A stretch of DNA of 64,000 nt from Epichloe hybrida (GCA_019022495.1 JAFEKR010000002.1:620001-684000), one strand, 5' to 3'. Shown: positions 23,288 to 34,352, counted from the stretch's first letter. Notes: a model not told the origin generated them from the letters alone. Made by a program: numbers and translations.

Positions 23288-23742
23288 TGCGCTGATGGAA
23301 TGACGGGGATGAGAGTGCCAATGCCCGAGAAGACTCAGCTCAAAGAGACGCAATCGGTCTTCTTGCGGTCATCAACTGATGCTGCCTTAAACTGCACGGT
23401 TCGAAATGTCTAGGCAGGCAGTCGGGAAGCAGTCGGGAAGCAGCCGAGAAATTGTCGAGTGACGTGCACCCACTGACTGGTTGCAGCTCCGGTCCACCAT
23501 TTGTGCACGCGAAGTTGACGCGACATCCGTGACCTGGCTTAATTGCTTCCCGGCAAGCGCAGCGTCGATACTGTGGGTCTGTAGACTGTGGTGTGCAGCC
23601 TTGAATATCTGGCGGCAACTATTATCTTGCCTGGTGCAATGGGGTCCAGCTGGCCGGTTGCGAAACTGGGGAAGATTTTGTAGAGCTTGTCCTGGCCAAA
23701 ATATGGCATAACAGCCTCTATTTATGGCCGAACCGCAACACA
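23288..23742. promoter_or_regulatory. Divergent RFC1/MRPL16 promoter
   Basis: The 455 bases between the two start codons serve both genes. An 11-bp unit GCAGTCGGGAA is repeated at 23418-23440. Two ACGCG cores are present at 23507 and 23518 (listed separately). No gene lies within it. Confidence 0.6.
23507..23522 (+). promoter_or_regulatory. Paired ACGCG cores upstream of RFC1 (MBF-like)
   Basis: ACGCG occurs at 23507-23511 and again at 23518-23522, 11 bp apart and about 220-235 bp upstream of the RFC1 ATG. ACGCG is the core bound by the Mbp1/Swi6 (yeast MBF) and Cdc10/Res (fission yeast) factors that switch on DNA replication genes at G1/S. Function here is inferred. Confidence 0.4.
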
Positions 23743-24611
23743 ATGGCGGCTACCAACCCATCGGCCTTTCTGAGTGCCTTCCAACGCCTGAGGCTCTGCA
23801 CATCGACGTCTTTGAGACAATTTCGAGCCCCCGTACTGCGGCAGTCAAAAACCCTCGAGGCTGCTCGTCGGCTGAATGTCCGAGCCTTTTCGACCACATC
23901 CCCTGTTTTCGGAACATGGCTGGAACCAAGTCTAAATCGAAAGAAGAAGATGGCCAAAGGCCGACCTCGAGTTGCCACGGGGGGCTCAACCAAGGGGACT
24001 ACAGTCATCTGGGGAGACTATGGCATTCGCATGACCGATCACCACAGGAGAATCAGCGCTAAGCACCTGAAGATGGCCGAGGACACAATCAAGGTCCGTC
24101 TTCGCGGCGAGAAGTACCGACTGTACAAGAGGAAGTGCTGTAACGTCGGTGTGTACGTCAGCGGAAATGAGGTGAGTAACACTATGCGCGTAGTCAAGGG
24201 GACGAGGCTCCAAGTCTTTTTAACATTCTTCCAGATGCGTATGGGTAAGGGAAAAGGTTCATTCGATCACTGGGCAACGAGGATGGCCGTGAGCCAGGTG
24301 TTGTTTGAAATCAAGGGGCGCATTCACGAGCAGATTGTGCGGGATGCCTTCCGTCTAGCTGGAAACAAGCTGCCAGGTGAGCTGGACAACCATTGAAAGG
24401 CAGGAATCTCAACTGACAGGATGCAGGTCAATGGGAATTCGTAAAGAAGGGAGACGCCCCAGTCGTTGGAATCACGAGGCTCGACGGTGTCACACTGGAG
24501 GACCTGAAGCGACCGAGGAGACAGATTGCCCCAGCTGAACTATTGACTGCTTCTTCGCCGACTGCTGTTACGGAAGCCGGCAGCACCTCTGATGCTTCTC
24601 GCTCACCATGA
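23743..24611 (+). CDS. MRPL16: Mitochondrial large-subunit ribosomal protein L16 (uL16m)
   Basis: Component of the mitochondrial 54S large ribosomal subunit. Exons 23743-24171, 24235-24376 and 24427-24611 give 251 residues. The first ~60 residues are rich in Arg/Ser/Leu with few acids (SAFQRLRLCTSTSLRQFRAPVLRQ; RLNVRAFSTTSPVFGTW), a typical mitochondrial presequence. The uL16 core follows: KGRPRVATGGSTKGTTVIWGDYGIRM, KMAEDTIKVRLRGEKYRLYKR, then VYVSGNE joined to MRMGKGKGSFDHWATRM, GRIHEQIVRDAFRLAGNKLPG and QWEFVKKGDAPVVG. Both introns are GTGAG..AG and in correct phase. The start chosen is the ATG in frame with the presequence; an ATG 19 bases upstream is out of frame. Confidence 0.93.
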
Positions 24612-25063
24612 TAACTAGCATGATATTGCACAGATTTGTAAAACCCAGATTAGAGGCATGTAATATAGATGTGCAAGAACGGCATCGGAAGCTATGAATT
24701 GCAATGGGTCTTCATTTCCATTGAGGACGTAGTGACGCTATTACGACGGTGACGAGTGGAAACGCGGCGATTGAGCAACTGATAGGAACTGGCATAGCCT
24801 GGCCTGATACCAGGGACCAGAACATTGAGACTGGAAATGTTGGAAACATAATATTTGAATCGCCTGAAAGGAAACGTATGCAGAAAGATTAATCACGTTG
24901 GAGGGGACGCTGGGACGCAGCAGAGGCGACCCACTTTAGCCGCGGACAACGACGGAACAGCGACCAGTCTGCACTATACGCGCAGAGACGCGCCTTCATT
25001 TTTGCAAGGAGCACCTTCAACCCACAAGCCGCCACTCACCACTGTCACTAATCATCGGTCAAA
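24612..25063. other. MRPL16-RFC5 intergenic region
   Basis: Holds the MRPL16 3' UTR and the RFC5 promoter. Besides the paired ACGCG sites near 24978 there is a further ACGCG near 24764. No gene seen. Confidence 0.55.
24978..24992 (+). promoter_or_regulatory. Paired ACGCG cores upstream of RFC5 (MBF-like)
   Basis: ACGCG at 24978-24982 and 24988-24992, 10 bp apart and about 75-85 bp upstream of the RFC5 ATG. This is the same arrangement as at RFC1, which makes chance less likely. Regulation by a G1/S factor is inferred from the known role of this core in yeasts. Confidence 0.45.
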
Positions 25064-26251
25064 ATGGCTCTCATCGTCGACAAGCATAGGCCGCGGTCTT
25101 TGGATGCTCTATCGTATCACCCAGAGCTTTCGGATCGCCTGCAGTCATTGGTAGGAGCATGCCATTTACGCGTACCCAGGTCAACCCTGTTTTCTAACCA
25201 GTTGAACGCAGGCCCAAAGCGGTGATTTTCCACATTTGCTCGTCTACGGCCCGTCCGGCGCTGGCAAGAAGACGAGAATCGTTGCTACGCTAAAGGAGCT
25301 GTACGGGCCCGGTGTGGAAAAGATCAAGATCGACTCGCGTGTCTTCCAAACAACGAGCAATCGAAAGCTTGAGTTCAACATTGTCGCATCAGTCTACCAT
25401 CTCGAGATAACGCCGTCCGATGTTGGCAACTACGACAGAGTAGTCGTTCAAGATCTTCTCAAAGAGGTGGCGCAGACGCAGCAAGTAGATCAATCTGCCA
25501 AACAGCGGTTCAAGGTGGTGGTCATCAACGAGGCGGACCAGCTCAGTAAGGACGCTCAAGCTGCGTTGCGTCGAACGATGGAAAAGTACTCACCTAATCT
25601 GCGTTTGATTCTCTTGGCAAACTCAACAGCCAACATTATTGCACCAATTCGGTCCAGAACTCTCTTGGTTCGCGTTGCGGCCCCGACTCACGAAGAGATA
25701 TGTGACGTTTTGGCTTTGTCGGCCAAGAAGGAGAGCTGGGAGGTCGTAAAGGGCTTGCATCAGAGGATAGCTGTGGAGAGTGGCAGGAACCTTCGAAGGG
25801 CCCTTCTCATGTATGAGGCTGTTCACGCGCAAAAGTATGCTTGATTGTTGTTCCCTTCTTGCGGCTTTTTCGTACCTGGCATTACTAACACGGCGTTGCC
25901 AGTGAAAAAATAACAGAAAGTACGCCCATTCCCCCTGCGGATTGGGAGGCATTGATCGGCCAGATTGCCAGGGAAATCATGGACGAACACACTCCTGCAA
26001 GGATATTGCAGGTCCGATCAAAGCTCTACGATCTACTCACACACTGTATCCCGCCCACGACGATACTCAAGACCTTGACCTTCAAACTGCTTGCGCTTAT
26101 CGACGACGGGCTGAAAGGCGAGGTTATTCAATGGTCTGCATTCTATGAGCATCGAGTCAAGACGGGCACCAAGGTCATTTTTCATTTAGAGGCATTTGTG
26201 GCCAAATTTATGCGCATCTTTGAGATGTATCTCATGAGCATGGAGATGTAG
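25064..26251 (+). CDS. RFC5: Replication factor C subunit 5 (yeast Rfc5 / human RFC3 type)
   Basis: Small clamp-loader subunit of the AAA+ family. Exons 25064-25150, 25212-25834 and 25903-26251 give 352 residues. MALIVDKHRPRSLDALSYH is the family opening. Walker A is GPSGAGKKT (about 42-50). ASVYHLEITPSDVGNYDRVVVQ is diagnostic of Rfc5 rather than Rfc2-4. VVINEADQLSKDAQAALRRTMEKY replaces the DEAD box by NEAD, as in Rfc5 orthologues with a weak ATPase site. The SRC motif reads SRT (APIRSRTLLVR), so the canonical cysteine is absent. The C-terminal domain (LYDLLTHCIPPTTILKTLTFKLL .. VIFHLEAFVAKFM) is complete. Introns are in phase. RFC1 lies about 2 kb away across MRPL16. Confidence 0.95.
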
Positions 26252-26677
26252 CGGGAAGATGGCGATGGGCTGGCTCTTTGGCGTTGAGGCGTGTCGGTGC
26301 AGCAAATTCGGTAAATAGCATGGAATTGAGAAATCGGATCCTGCCCGCATTACTTTACATTGTGGTCCATTTTGAAACTAGCAGACAGTGTTCAGCAAGC
26401 TCGCTCTACACTTTTTGCGGCAGGGAACAGGTCGAAAGATAATTGTCTGGCAATAAGTGGACAAGTTCTCAGCACTTGTTTTGACATCATCTACCTACCA
26501 CCAAATAATACCACGCTCCCGTCCCATCTCCTCACAGCGAGAGTGAGAGTGCTGCATCAGAAAAAGAAAAAAAAAATCATCTATTCAAAGCGCCGAGTCA
26601 GCCCCGCGTTTCCAACTATACCAACAACTCCTTCCCACCGAATCGCCTCACCTTTTTTCCAACGATGGCAGTCCCCG

Positions 26678-26755
26678 TGTGAGAGATTTCCGCCGGAAAT
26701 TCTCGTGCAAATTCTTGTGCACAGTCCGGATCTGAAGACACTTTACAACCTGACG
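26678..26755 (+). pseudogene. F-box motif fragment
   Basis: The frame reads CERFPPEILVQILVHSPDLKTLYNLT, which matches the first two helices of an F-box (LPPEILxxIL..xDLxxLxxL). No ATG directly precedes it, and the residues after it (CTRCLYMDDGIPAC..) do not continue any F-box protein I know. I could not build flanking exons. It is most easily read as the remnant of an F-box gene, which are numerous and fast-evolving in such fungi. A real gene with unrecognised exons is the alternative. Confidence 0.35.
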
Positions 26756-27118
26756 TGCACGCGTTGTCTCTACATGGATGATGGAATTCCAGCATGCTCT
26801 TATTTTCCCCGTCGTGATGGCCGTCTACTTGCATCGCCCCCCTTCCATTCATTCACCCGGGGCGTATCTGTCGTCAACAACAGACGTGTCATTGGAGGGT
26901 ATCCCAAGTAAACTTCGGAGTATAATGTAGTAAGTGTTCAGTGCAGGACTCCAGATGGTCGAAAAAACCAGCCAGCTATCACATCTCGTTCGGCGAGTGG
27001 CGAGTGGCAGGCGCACCAGGTAATAATGGATGCGGGGTATGATGGACCAGACCAAGCCAGACCAGACAGGGCTACCCCGCGCCACCTGCCTGAACCAGAC
27101 CCGTATTTGAACCCGCGT

Positions 27119-27232
27119 TGCTGTCTGCTGTCTGCTGTCTACTGTCTGCTATCTGCTATCTGCTATCTACTGTCTACTGTCTACTATCTGCTGTCTGCTG
27201 TCTGCTGTCCGCTGTCTGCTGTCCGCAACTGG
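27119..27232 (+). repeat. Imperfect heptamer array CTGCTGT/CTACTGT/CTGCTAT
   Basis: About 15 tandem 7-bp units varying at one or two positions, ending about 130 bp before the acetyl-CoA synthetase ATG. Confidence 0.9.
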
Positions 27233-27359
27233 GGAAGGCCAGGTCATTCCAGGTCATTCAATCTCGTCCGAGTCCGCGTGTTCGAGCAAATTGTGATCGC
27301 CTTTGGTATCACGATAACCTCTGCTGTTCCACGACTTGCCAACTCCCGCACTTTTCACA

Positions 27360-30039
27360 ATGGCCGAGGAACAAAACGTGCCCAAGGTCGCCGAGGCGCA
27401 CAATGTCGACACTTTCCGTACGTTGGAGTCTCTCCTCTCATTCAAGTGTCCAGAGCTGACAAGATGTCTTCTTTACAGATCCCCCCGAGAAAATGCTTGC
27501 AAGTATGTCTTGCCCGCCGTGTAACCCTCATCCTCTTGATCGTCTCTCGCCGCTCGTCTTCTCGTCCACATCTCGGTCCATTGGCTGCCCCGCGCACTCC
27601 ATGAAATCTCTTTGATGACTGTAAAAGAACACAAGAGCGAGAAACGCACCAATGCTGACTTCTTCTCATCACCAGAGCACCCTAGCAAACCCCATCTTGC
27701 CAGTAAGTCACACACCTACTCAGGTTGACGTGCGCCAAGCTCCGCGTTCTACGGCGGCTGGGCAAGTTGGAGAGCTTGGACACGGCGCCACACCCCCAAC
27801 TAAACATCCTTCCGCTCGCCCGTGCCCGCGATGGCTGGCGCCTGTTTCAACCCGCCACTAACAATTAATCAATCAATCAATCAATCTTTAAAAAAAAAAA
27901 AAGATTTCGAAGAATATCAGAAGCTGTATCAAGAGTCCATTACTAACCCCACCAAGTTCTGGGGTGAGCGCGCTCGCGAGCTGCTCTCATGGTACCGCGA
28001 CTTTGACACCGTCAGCAGCGGTACCCTGGCCGATGGCGATGTCAAGTGGTTCGTCGAGGGCCAGCTCAACGCCTCCTACAACCTGGTTGATCGCCATGCC
28101 TTCAAGGATCCCAACCGCGTCGCCATCATCTACGAGGCCGATGAGCCCCAAGATGGCCGAAACGTCACCTACGGCGAGCTGCTGCGCCAGGTCTGCAAGG
28201 CAGCATGGACTTTGAAGCAGATGGGTGTTCGCAAGGGAGACACAGTCGCCATCTATTTACCCATGATTCCCGAGGCTGTGGTCGCCATTCTCGCCTGTAT
28301 CCGTATTGGTGCCGTTCACTCCATAGTCTTTGCTGGCTTCTCGGCCGACTCCCTGAGAGACCGTGTCATTGACGCCCGCTCCCGCGTCGTCATCACGACA
28401 GACGAGGGGAAGCGTGGTGGCAAGCTCATCGGCACCAAGAAGATTGTCGACGACGCGCTCAAGCAGTGCCCCGATGTCACCAGCGTCCTTGTCTTCAAGC
28501 GCACTGGCGCCGACGTCCCCATGCAGGAGGGACGCGATGTCTGGTGGCACGAGGAGCTCAAGAAGTGGCCCAGCTACATTGCCCCCGAGGTCATGAACTC
28601 GGAGGATCCTCTCTTCTTGCTTTATACTTCTGGCTCTACCGGCAAGCCCAAAGGCGTCATGCACACCACAGCCGGCTACTTGCTGGGCGCCGCCTTGACC
28701 GGCAAGCATGTCTTTGACATCCACGACGGCGACCGCTACTTCTGCGGTGGTGACGTTGGTTGGATTACTGGCCACACCTATGTTGTATATGCTCCTCTGC
28801 TGCTCGGTGTGTCCACCGTTGTGTTTGAGGGTACGCCAGCCTACCCCAACTTCTCGCGATACTGGGAGATTATCGAGAAGCACAAGGTCACTCAGTTTTA
28901 CGTGGCTCCCACTGCCCTCAGATTGCTGAAGCGCGCTGGCGATGAACAAGTCAAGAGTGGCATGAGGCATTTGCGAGTGCTCGGCTCCGTCGGTGAGCCC
29001 ATTGCCGCCGAAGTCTGGAAGTGGTACTTTGAGATTGTGGGCAAGGAAGAGGCACACGTTGTTGACGTAAGTAGAGAGAAACTTGTGCTCTCTTACAATT
29101 CAGACAAAACTTACCAACATGTGCTGCAGACATACTGGCAGACTGAGACTGGTTCCAACGTCATCACCCCTCTCGCCGGCATTTCTCCCACCAAGCCTGG
29201 TAGCGCCTCTTTCCCCTTCTTTGGCATTGAGCCCGCCATCATCGATCCTGTATCTGGCGAGGAGTGCCACGGAAACGACGTCGAGGGTGTGCTTGCCTTC
29301 AAGCAGCCGTGGCCGAGCATGACCCGAACCGTGTACGGTGCTCATGAGCGATACATGGACACGTATCTCAATGTCTACAAGGGCTACTACGTATGTTTTC
29401 CACTTTATAATCTAGCCTCACCACTACCTCCTTAATTGGGGATTTTTCCTGTCTACCTGTTATTATCTTCCTCTAGGCCCTGCTGACGAACTGCAGTTCA
29501 CCGGTGACGGAGCTGGTCGCGATCACGAGGGCTTCTACTGGATCCGCGGTCGTGTCGACGACGTCGTCAACGTCTCTGGACACCGTCTCTCGACCGCTGA
29601 AATTGAGGCCGCCCTCATCGAGCACCACGCCATTGCTGAAGCCGCCGTTGTCGGTGTTACCGATGAACTGACAGGTCAAGCCGTCAACGCCTTTGTCGCC
29701 ATCAAAGACGGCAATGAGATCAGCGACACTCTCCGCAAAGAATTCATCATGCAAGTACGCAAGAGCATCGGTCCTTTTGCCGCCCCCAAGGCCATTCACG
29801 TGGTTCCCGATCTGCCCAAGACGCGAAGCGGTAAGATTATGCGAAGAATCTTGAGAAAGATCCTCGCTGGTGAGGAGGACCAGCTTGGTGACATTTCTAC
29901 TGTAAGTTTTTGCACACGAGTCTTCTCCATCTTTTTAACACATAAACTTGGGATGGGAATCTGATTGGCGTAGTTGTCTGATCCGAGCATCGTGGAGAAA
30001 ATCATCGAAGTGGTCCATCAGGAGAAGAAGGCCAAATGA
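27360..30039 (+). CDS. facA: Acetyl-coenzyme A synthetase
   Basis: AMP-forming acetate-CoA ligase that makes acetyl-CoA from acetate; FacA in Aspergillus. Seven exons: 27360-27417, 27479-27502, 27676-27702, 27904-29066, 29130-29390, 29497-29901, 29974-30039, giving 667 residues. The two micro-exons (24 and 27 nt) encode HPPEKMLA and KHPSKPHLA and are needed to reproduce the family N-terminus [20 protein letters not shown]. Motifs: [26 protein letters not shown], the P-loop-like [13 protein letters not shown] (about 275-287), [39 protein letters not shown] and [15 protein letters not shown], where the lysine of RSGK (about 622) is the regulatory acetylation site in the family. The acceptor before exon 4 follows an A15 run. 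All phases agree. Confidence 0.95.
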
Positions 30040-31507
30040 ATGACGAGTTGGGAGTGATTTTCCCATCCTGTCTTCTTCAATCGAGTCGTATTACATAATT
30101 GGCGGAATAGTGTTGGGAGTGAATTTTTTGGTATTTGGAATTTATACCACCTGGTGGATGGCCTAATATGTTATGTGTGTGGTTTATATTTTGTGCGAGG
30201 AGTAATCCCGTACAAGAAGTCGATGCAATCAGTAATAGCGTATTCTGAATGAAGATGCAAGTGGGGCAATTGATGGGGTAGCACGCAGTACAGAGTACAT
30301 GTCGCTGTACATATCCGTAGACTTGCGCTGGCTGAGAGGCCTTGGAACAAACCGGGTCTGCAATAAAAGTGATCGAGGGCAGCAGACATCCACATCCACA
30401 TCCACAGCTGCGTTTCAGAGTTCATTTCAGCGTCTCATTAGTATCAGATTTGGCGGGCCAACGAAAGCCCCAAAGCCACGCAGAAACACAAAAAAAAAAA
30501 AAAAAAAAACCGTCAGCCGTCAGCCCCGAACTACCCGTCCATGTCCATGTCATGACGGCTACAAAGTGCAACGGGCCACCTGCAACGTCGAAATCTACGA
30601 TTGGGTGCTGTTGAAGAGTCAATTTACAGTGGGTCCAGATAATTTCGAAAACGCCGCCCGCGACCATGTACATACATACATATTACTGGATCTTTTTCGG
30701 AATTACCCAAGACCCACTGTGGATGGAACCAAATTCCACAACTGTAGTCCGTAATATGTACATGTAGGGGAGAGAAGGCGATGGGAATAATCGTTATCGA
30801 GGCAAAGCCGCTTGCGTGGAGCGAATAGAATAGGAGCGACAGGAAGTTGAAGATGTTGCCACTTGCCGCCGCATGGCCAACAAGCCCTCCCCCTCAGGAG
30901 TTGCGTAATGGTTCGTTCCCGTCTCCACTTTACTACTCTCACCAGCCAACGGCCAAAGCCTACCCGTCCGCAGCACCTGCACTGCCTCACCGAGTCACCA
31001 TCCTCCTTCGCCCCCCATCCCCTACCCTACCCCCCCCCCGGACTCGCTCCTTGGTTGTGTGGTTTTAGTCGACACCACAACTCATCCATTGTCAACCAGA
31101 CGTCTCAGATGCTCACCCCCTACTTTTTGTTCCTGCGCCAGCAAATCAGCAAATCGCTCCACGGTTTTCCTTTGTGTCCTCTACATCACCCCGTCTAGTA
31201 CGGATTACCCAAGATCATTTCTTTGTATTCGCGAACTGTATCCGACTCAAGACGACGGCGGCAGACCTGAACGCAAGCCGTTGAGCCGTTGAGCCGTTGA
31301 GCCGTTGAGCCAAGTACGACGATTATCGCTTACCAACACCACCGTTCTCTCCTTGTGTGGATCATTTGACATCCCATATCAACAATATCGATGAATCGAT
31401 GAATCGGATATAGTAGATATCTGTGCGACCGCTTCCGTCTCGAGGGACGTCTTCCCTTGTCTCTCTCTCTCTCTTTACTCTCTCCAATCCCTCCGACGTG
31501 ATCAACA
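30040..31507. other. ACS-ADAM intergenic region
   Basis: About 1.5 kb with an A19 run near 30490, a C9 run near 31031 and four copies of an octamer (AGCCGTTG, about 31276-31311). The last 80 bases before the ADAM ATG are CT-rich, as in many fungal leaders. No gene seen. Confidence 0.55.
31276..31311 (+). repeat. Octamer tandem array AGCCGTTG
   Basis: Four consecutive copies in the ADAM upstream region. Confidence 0.85.
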
Positions 31508-34012
31508 ATGATTACATTACGATCCGTCGCGGCCGCCGTCGCCAGCATTGCGCTGTTGGCTCAGTCCTCGTTGGCAGACTCTGTCAAGCGTAACCCCGTT
31601 AGTTATATATCCTTGGTCGAAAACCCCGTCATCCAGGCGCCGTCGCATCGAGTCAACGCCTTTTCGAAATTCGACCTTCTGTTCACCTTGCATAATGGCC
31701 GACAAAAAGTTAGGTTGGCGCTTGAACCGAACCACGACGTCCTCCACGAAGATTTTGCCATCACGCACCTAAACGAAGACGGTTCCGTGCGAGAAGTGAA
31801 CAAGGTTCCCCGCTCCGAAGACAAAGTGTACCGTGGATCAGCCTTCATCGAGCGCTCAGAAATCAAAGGGTGGGCCAAGGCCGGTTGGGCTCGTGTTTCT
31901 ATCCATCAGGATGGACAACGACCTCTGTTTGACGGTGCATTTCGCATCGATGGCGACAACCATCACATTCTCTCGCGATCAGATTATCAATCCTTGAAGG
32001 ACGAAAAAGACCCCGACGTGGTCTCCGCAGCTCGCCAAGATGTCATGGTGGTATGGCGCGATTCTGATGTTGTCGAAGACGTCGACAACGATGGCCGAAC
32101 TGAGCTGAAGCGCAACATTGCCGAGGCTTCTACCTGCAACGCCGACACTTTGGATTTCAACAACAACTTTCAAACTGAAGCCGGCGAGAGCAATCTGTCG
32201 CTCAGGTCCATGGGCTTTGGATCCTTGTTCGGCCGTCAGATCGACGATGTAGGAAGCGGTGGTACCGGCCTCGACTTGACGAACTTGATGAAGTCTATCG
32301 GCTCGACAGCCGGCTGCCCGACCACCAAAAAGGTTGCGTTGGTGGGCATTGCCACTGACTGCAACTACTTTTCAGCGTTGAACAGCACGAGTGCTGTCAA
32401 GAAGCAAATCGTCGGAATTGTCAACAAGGCATCGGAGATCTATGAAAGCACCTTCAAGATCTCGCTGGCCATCAAGAATCTTACCATTATCGATAGAGCT
32501 TGTACCGGTACCACGCCAGGCAACACACCGTGGAACGTCAAATGCGGTGACGATGTGACCCTTAACGATCGACTCAACACCTTTTCAAAATGGCGCGGCG
32601 AGTCCAAGGACGAAAATGCCTACTGGACCTTATTTACCACTTGTCCCACCCAGACAGCTGTCGGACTGGCTTGGCGTGGCATGGTCTGCCGGCCCGGATC
32701 TGGCAACAACGTAGACGGCAGCGGCAGAAACGAGACTGTTGCAGCCACCAATGTTGTCGTCAGGGCCGATACGGAATGGCAGATTTTCGCACACGAATCA
32801 GGTCACACGTTTGGAGCTGTTCACGATTGTGTTCCGCGTACTTGCCAAGACAGCACATCCCCGCAAGCTTGCTGCCCTTTGAGCCGAGATCAGTGCGATG
32901 CCGGCGGCAAGTTCATCATGAATCCGTCGACGGGCAAAGGCATCACTGCCTTCTCGCCTTGCAGCATCGGCCTCATTTGCTCTGGTCTCAAATCCAACAT
33001 GATCAGGGGAAACTGCTTGACCGACAACAAGAACATCCAGACAGATGTAGAGATTGGCAGCATATGCGGCAACGGCATTGTGGAATCAGGCGAAGACTGC
33101 GACTGTGGTGGCGAATCGGGCTGCAAGGACAACAAGTGCTGCGACGCCAAGACGTGCAAGTTCACCGCCAACTCCAAGTGTGACCCGAGCAACGAAGACT
33201 GTTGCACGCCTCAATGTCAGCTCGCATCAAGCGACACCGTTTGTCGGCCCAGCACGGGAGAGTGCGATGTTGCCGAGTCCTGTCCTGGCGACAAGGCGGC
33301 CTGCCCGGAGGACAAGCACAGGAACAACGGCGACTCATGCGGCGACGGCCTCCAATGTGCCTCAGGCCAATGTACGTCAAGGGACTTGCAGTGCCAGCAC
33401 TTGGCCAATAGCTTGACGGGACGCAACAACACCAAGGCCTGTGCCGACACGGAGTGCATGCTCGCGTGCACATCGCCGGAGCTATCATTGAACCAGTGCA
33501 TGACGTACAACCAATTCTTTGTGGACGGAACCAACTGCGGCGCTGGCGGCCACTGCTCCAACGGGTCGTGCGAGGGCAGCTCGTCGCTCAAGGAGATTGG
33601 GGCATGGATCGAGAACCACAAGACCGTCTTCATCCCCATTGTCGTGGTACTCGGCTTGCTGATCCTCATCGCCATCATCAGCTGCATCTCCAGCAGCATC
33701 CGACGCAGCATGCGCAAGCGCAAGGTCCGAAAGATGCCTGAGATGAGCAGCAGCAGCTGGCCTCCTTCATCCTCCAACAGCAGCCAGCCATGGGGTGGTG
33801 GACATGGCCAACAACAACAAAGACCATGGAATCAGCAACAGCCTCGTTGTACCGAGTCATCGGGAGCATTATACCCCGACCATCATCAGCAGAGTTCTCG
33901 TGGTTTCCACGAACAGCCGCCTTTTTATCCGCCGCCGCCGCCGCCGCCGCCGCCGCCTGCAGCCAATGGAGATGGTCGTTGGGGTAATCAACGAAGCATG
34001 AGGTATGCCTGA
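31508..34012 (+). CDS. ADAM-type membrane zinc metalloprotease
   Basis: Type I membrane protease of the fungal ADAM (adamalysin) family, single exon, 834 residues. Signal peptide about 1-23 (MITLRSVAAAVASIALLAQSSLA). A prodomain is followed by the metalloprotease domain, with the zinc site HESGHTFGAVHD starting at residue ~429; it is intact, including the final His-Asp. A Cys-rich disintegrin domain begins near GNGIVESGEDCDCGGESGC (about 521) and continues through CCDAKTCKFT.NSKCDPSNEDCC and VAESCPGDKAACPED. A single membrane helix, VFIPIVVVLGLLILIAIISC, lies near 708-728, followed by a basic stop-transfer stretch (SIRRSMRKRKVRK). The cytoplasmic tail is Ser/Gln/Pro-rich and ends in a ten-proline run encoded by a CCG microsatellite. 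Family assignment is firm; substrates are unknown. Confidence 0.93.
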   Translation: MITLRSVAAAVASIALLAQSSLADSVKRNPVSYISLVENPVIQAPSHRVNAFSKFDLLFTLHNGRQKVRLALEPNHDVLHEDFAITHLNEDGSVREVNKVPRSEDKVYRGSAFIERSEIKGWAKAGWARVSIHQDGQRPLFDGAFRIDGDNHHILSRSDYQSLKDEKDPDVVSAARQDVMVVWRDSDVVEDVDNDGRTELKRNIAEASTCNADTLDFNNNFQTEAGESNLSLRSMGFGSLFGRQIDDVGSGGTGLDLTNLMKSIGSTAGCPTTKKVALVGIATDCNYFSALNSTSAVKKQIVGIVNKASEIYESTFKISLAIKNLTIIDRACTGTTPGNTPWNVKCGDDVTLNDRLNTFSKWRGESKDENAYWTLFTTCPTQTAVGLAWRGMVCRPGSGNNVDGSGRNETVAATNVVVRADTEWQIFAHESGHTFGAVHDCVPRTCQDSTSPQACCPLSRDQCDAGGKFIMNPSTGKGITAFSPCSIGLICSGLKSNMIRGNCLTDNKNIQTDVEIGSICGNGIVESGEDCDCGGESGCKDNKCCDAKTCKFTANSKCDPSNEDCCTPQCQLASSDTVCRPSTGECDVAESCPGDKAACPEDKHRNNGDSCGDGLQCASGQCTSRDLQCQHLANSLTGRNNTKACADTECMLACTSPELSLNQCMTYNQFFVDGTNCGAGGHCSNGSCEGSSSLKEIGAWIENHKTVFIPIVVVLGLLILIAIISCISSSIRRSMRKRKVRKMPEMSSSSWPPSSSNSSQPWGGGHGQQQQRPWNQQQPRCTESSGALYPDHHQQSSRGFHEQPPFYPPPPPPPPPPAANGDGRWGNQRSMRYA

Positions 34013-34352
34013 GGGGAAAGTTCAGCTTTTGTCAACACCGGGAATAGAGAGTTTGCATTCTTGGGCGTTTTGATCGGTTTCTCGTAGCTTGGGATATACG
34101 GGGCACTGGGACATTGGATGGCAACGCCAGTTCTTGGATTATCATAGTCGTGACAAATATTGAGAGTAATTCCATTTCTATATATGGATCTTTTGAATCA
34201 GATGAGCCCGTGATGTCACCGTGGCCCATCGAAATACGATGACCAATTTGCGCTCACGCACCCTGCCCCCGGTCTGGTCTCCCACCTTGCGCGGTGTAGG
34301 CTCATATGCCTGCCTACACGACAAAATTCACAAGCACCAGAAGAAAAAAAAA
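34013..34352. other. Convergent intergenic region
   Basis: Between the ADAM gene and the small minus-strand gene. An A8-9 run near 34343 is the only feature noticed. Confidence 0.5.

Larger units (their letters stand above)
26252..27359. other. RFC5-ACS intergenic region with F-box relic and heptamer array
   Basis: Contains the F-box fragment (26678-26755), a long imperfect CTGCTGT array (27119-27232) and the presumed acetyl-CoA synthetase promoter. No intact gene could be assembled. Confidence 0.5.

Noticed and set aside
28257..29057. Minus-strand open frame opposite acetyl-CoA synthetase
   Set aside because: Shadow frame of a highly biased, C-ending codon gene.
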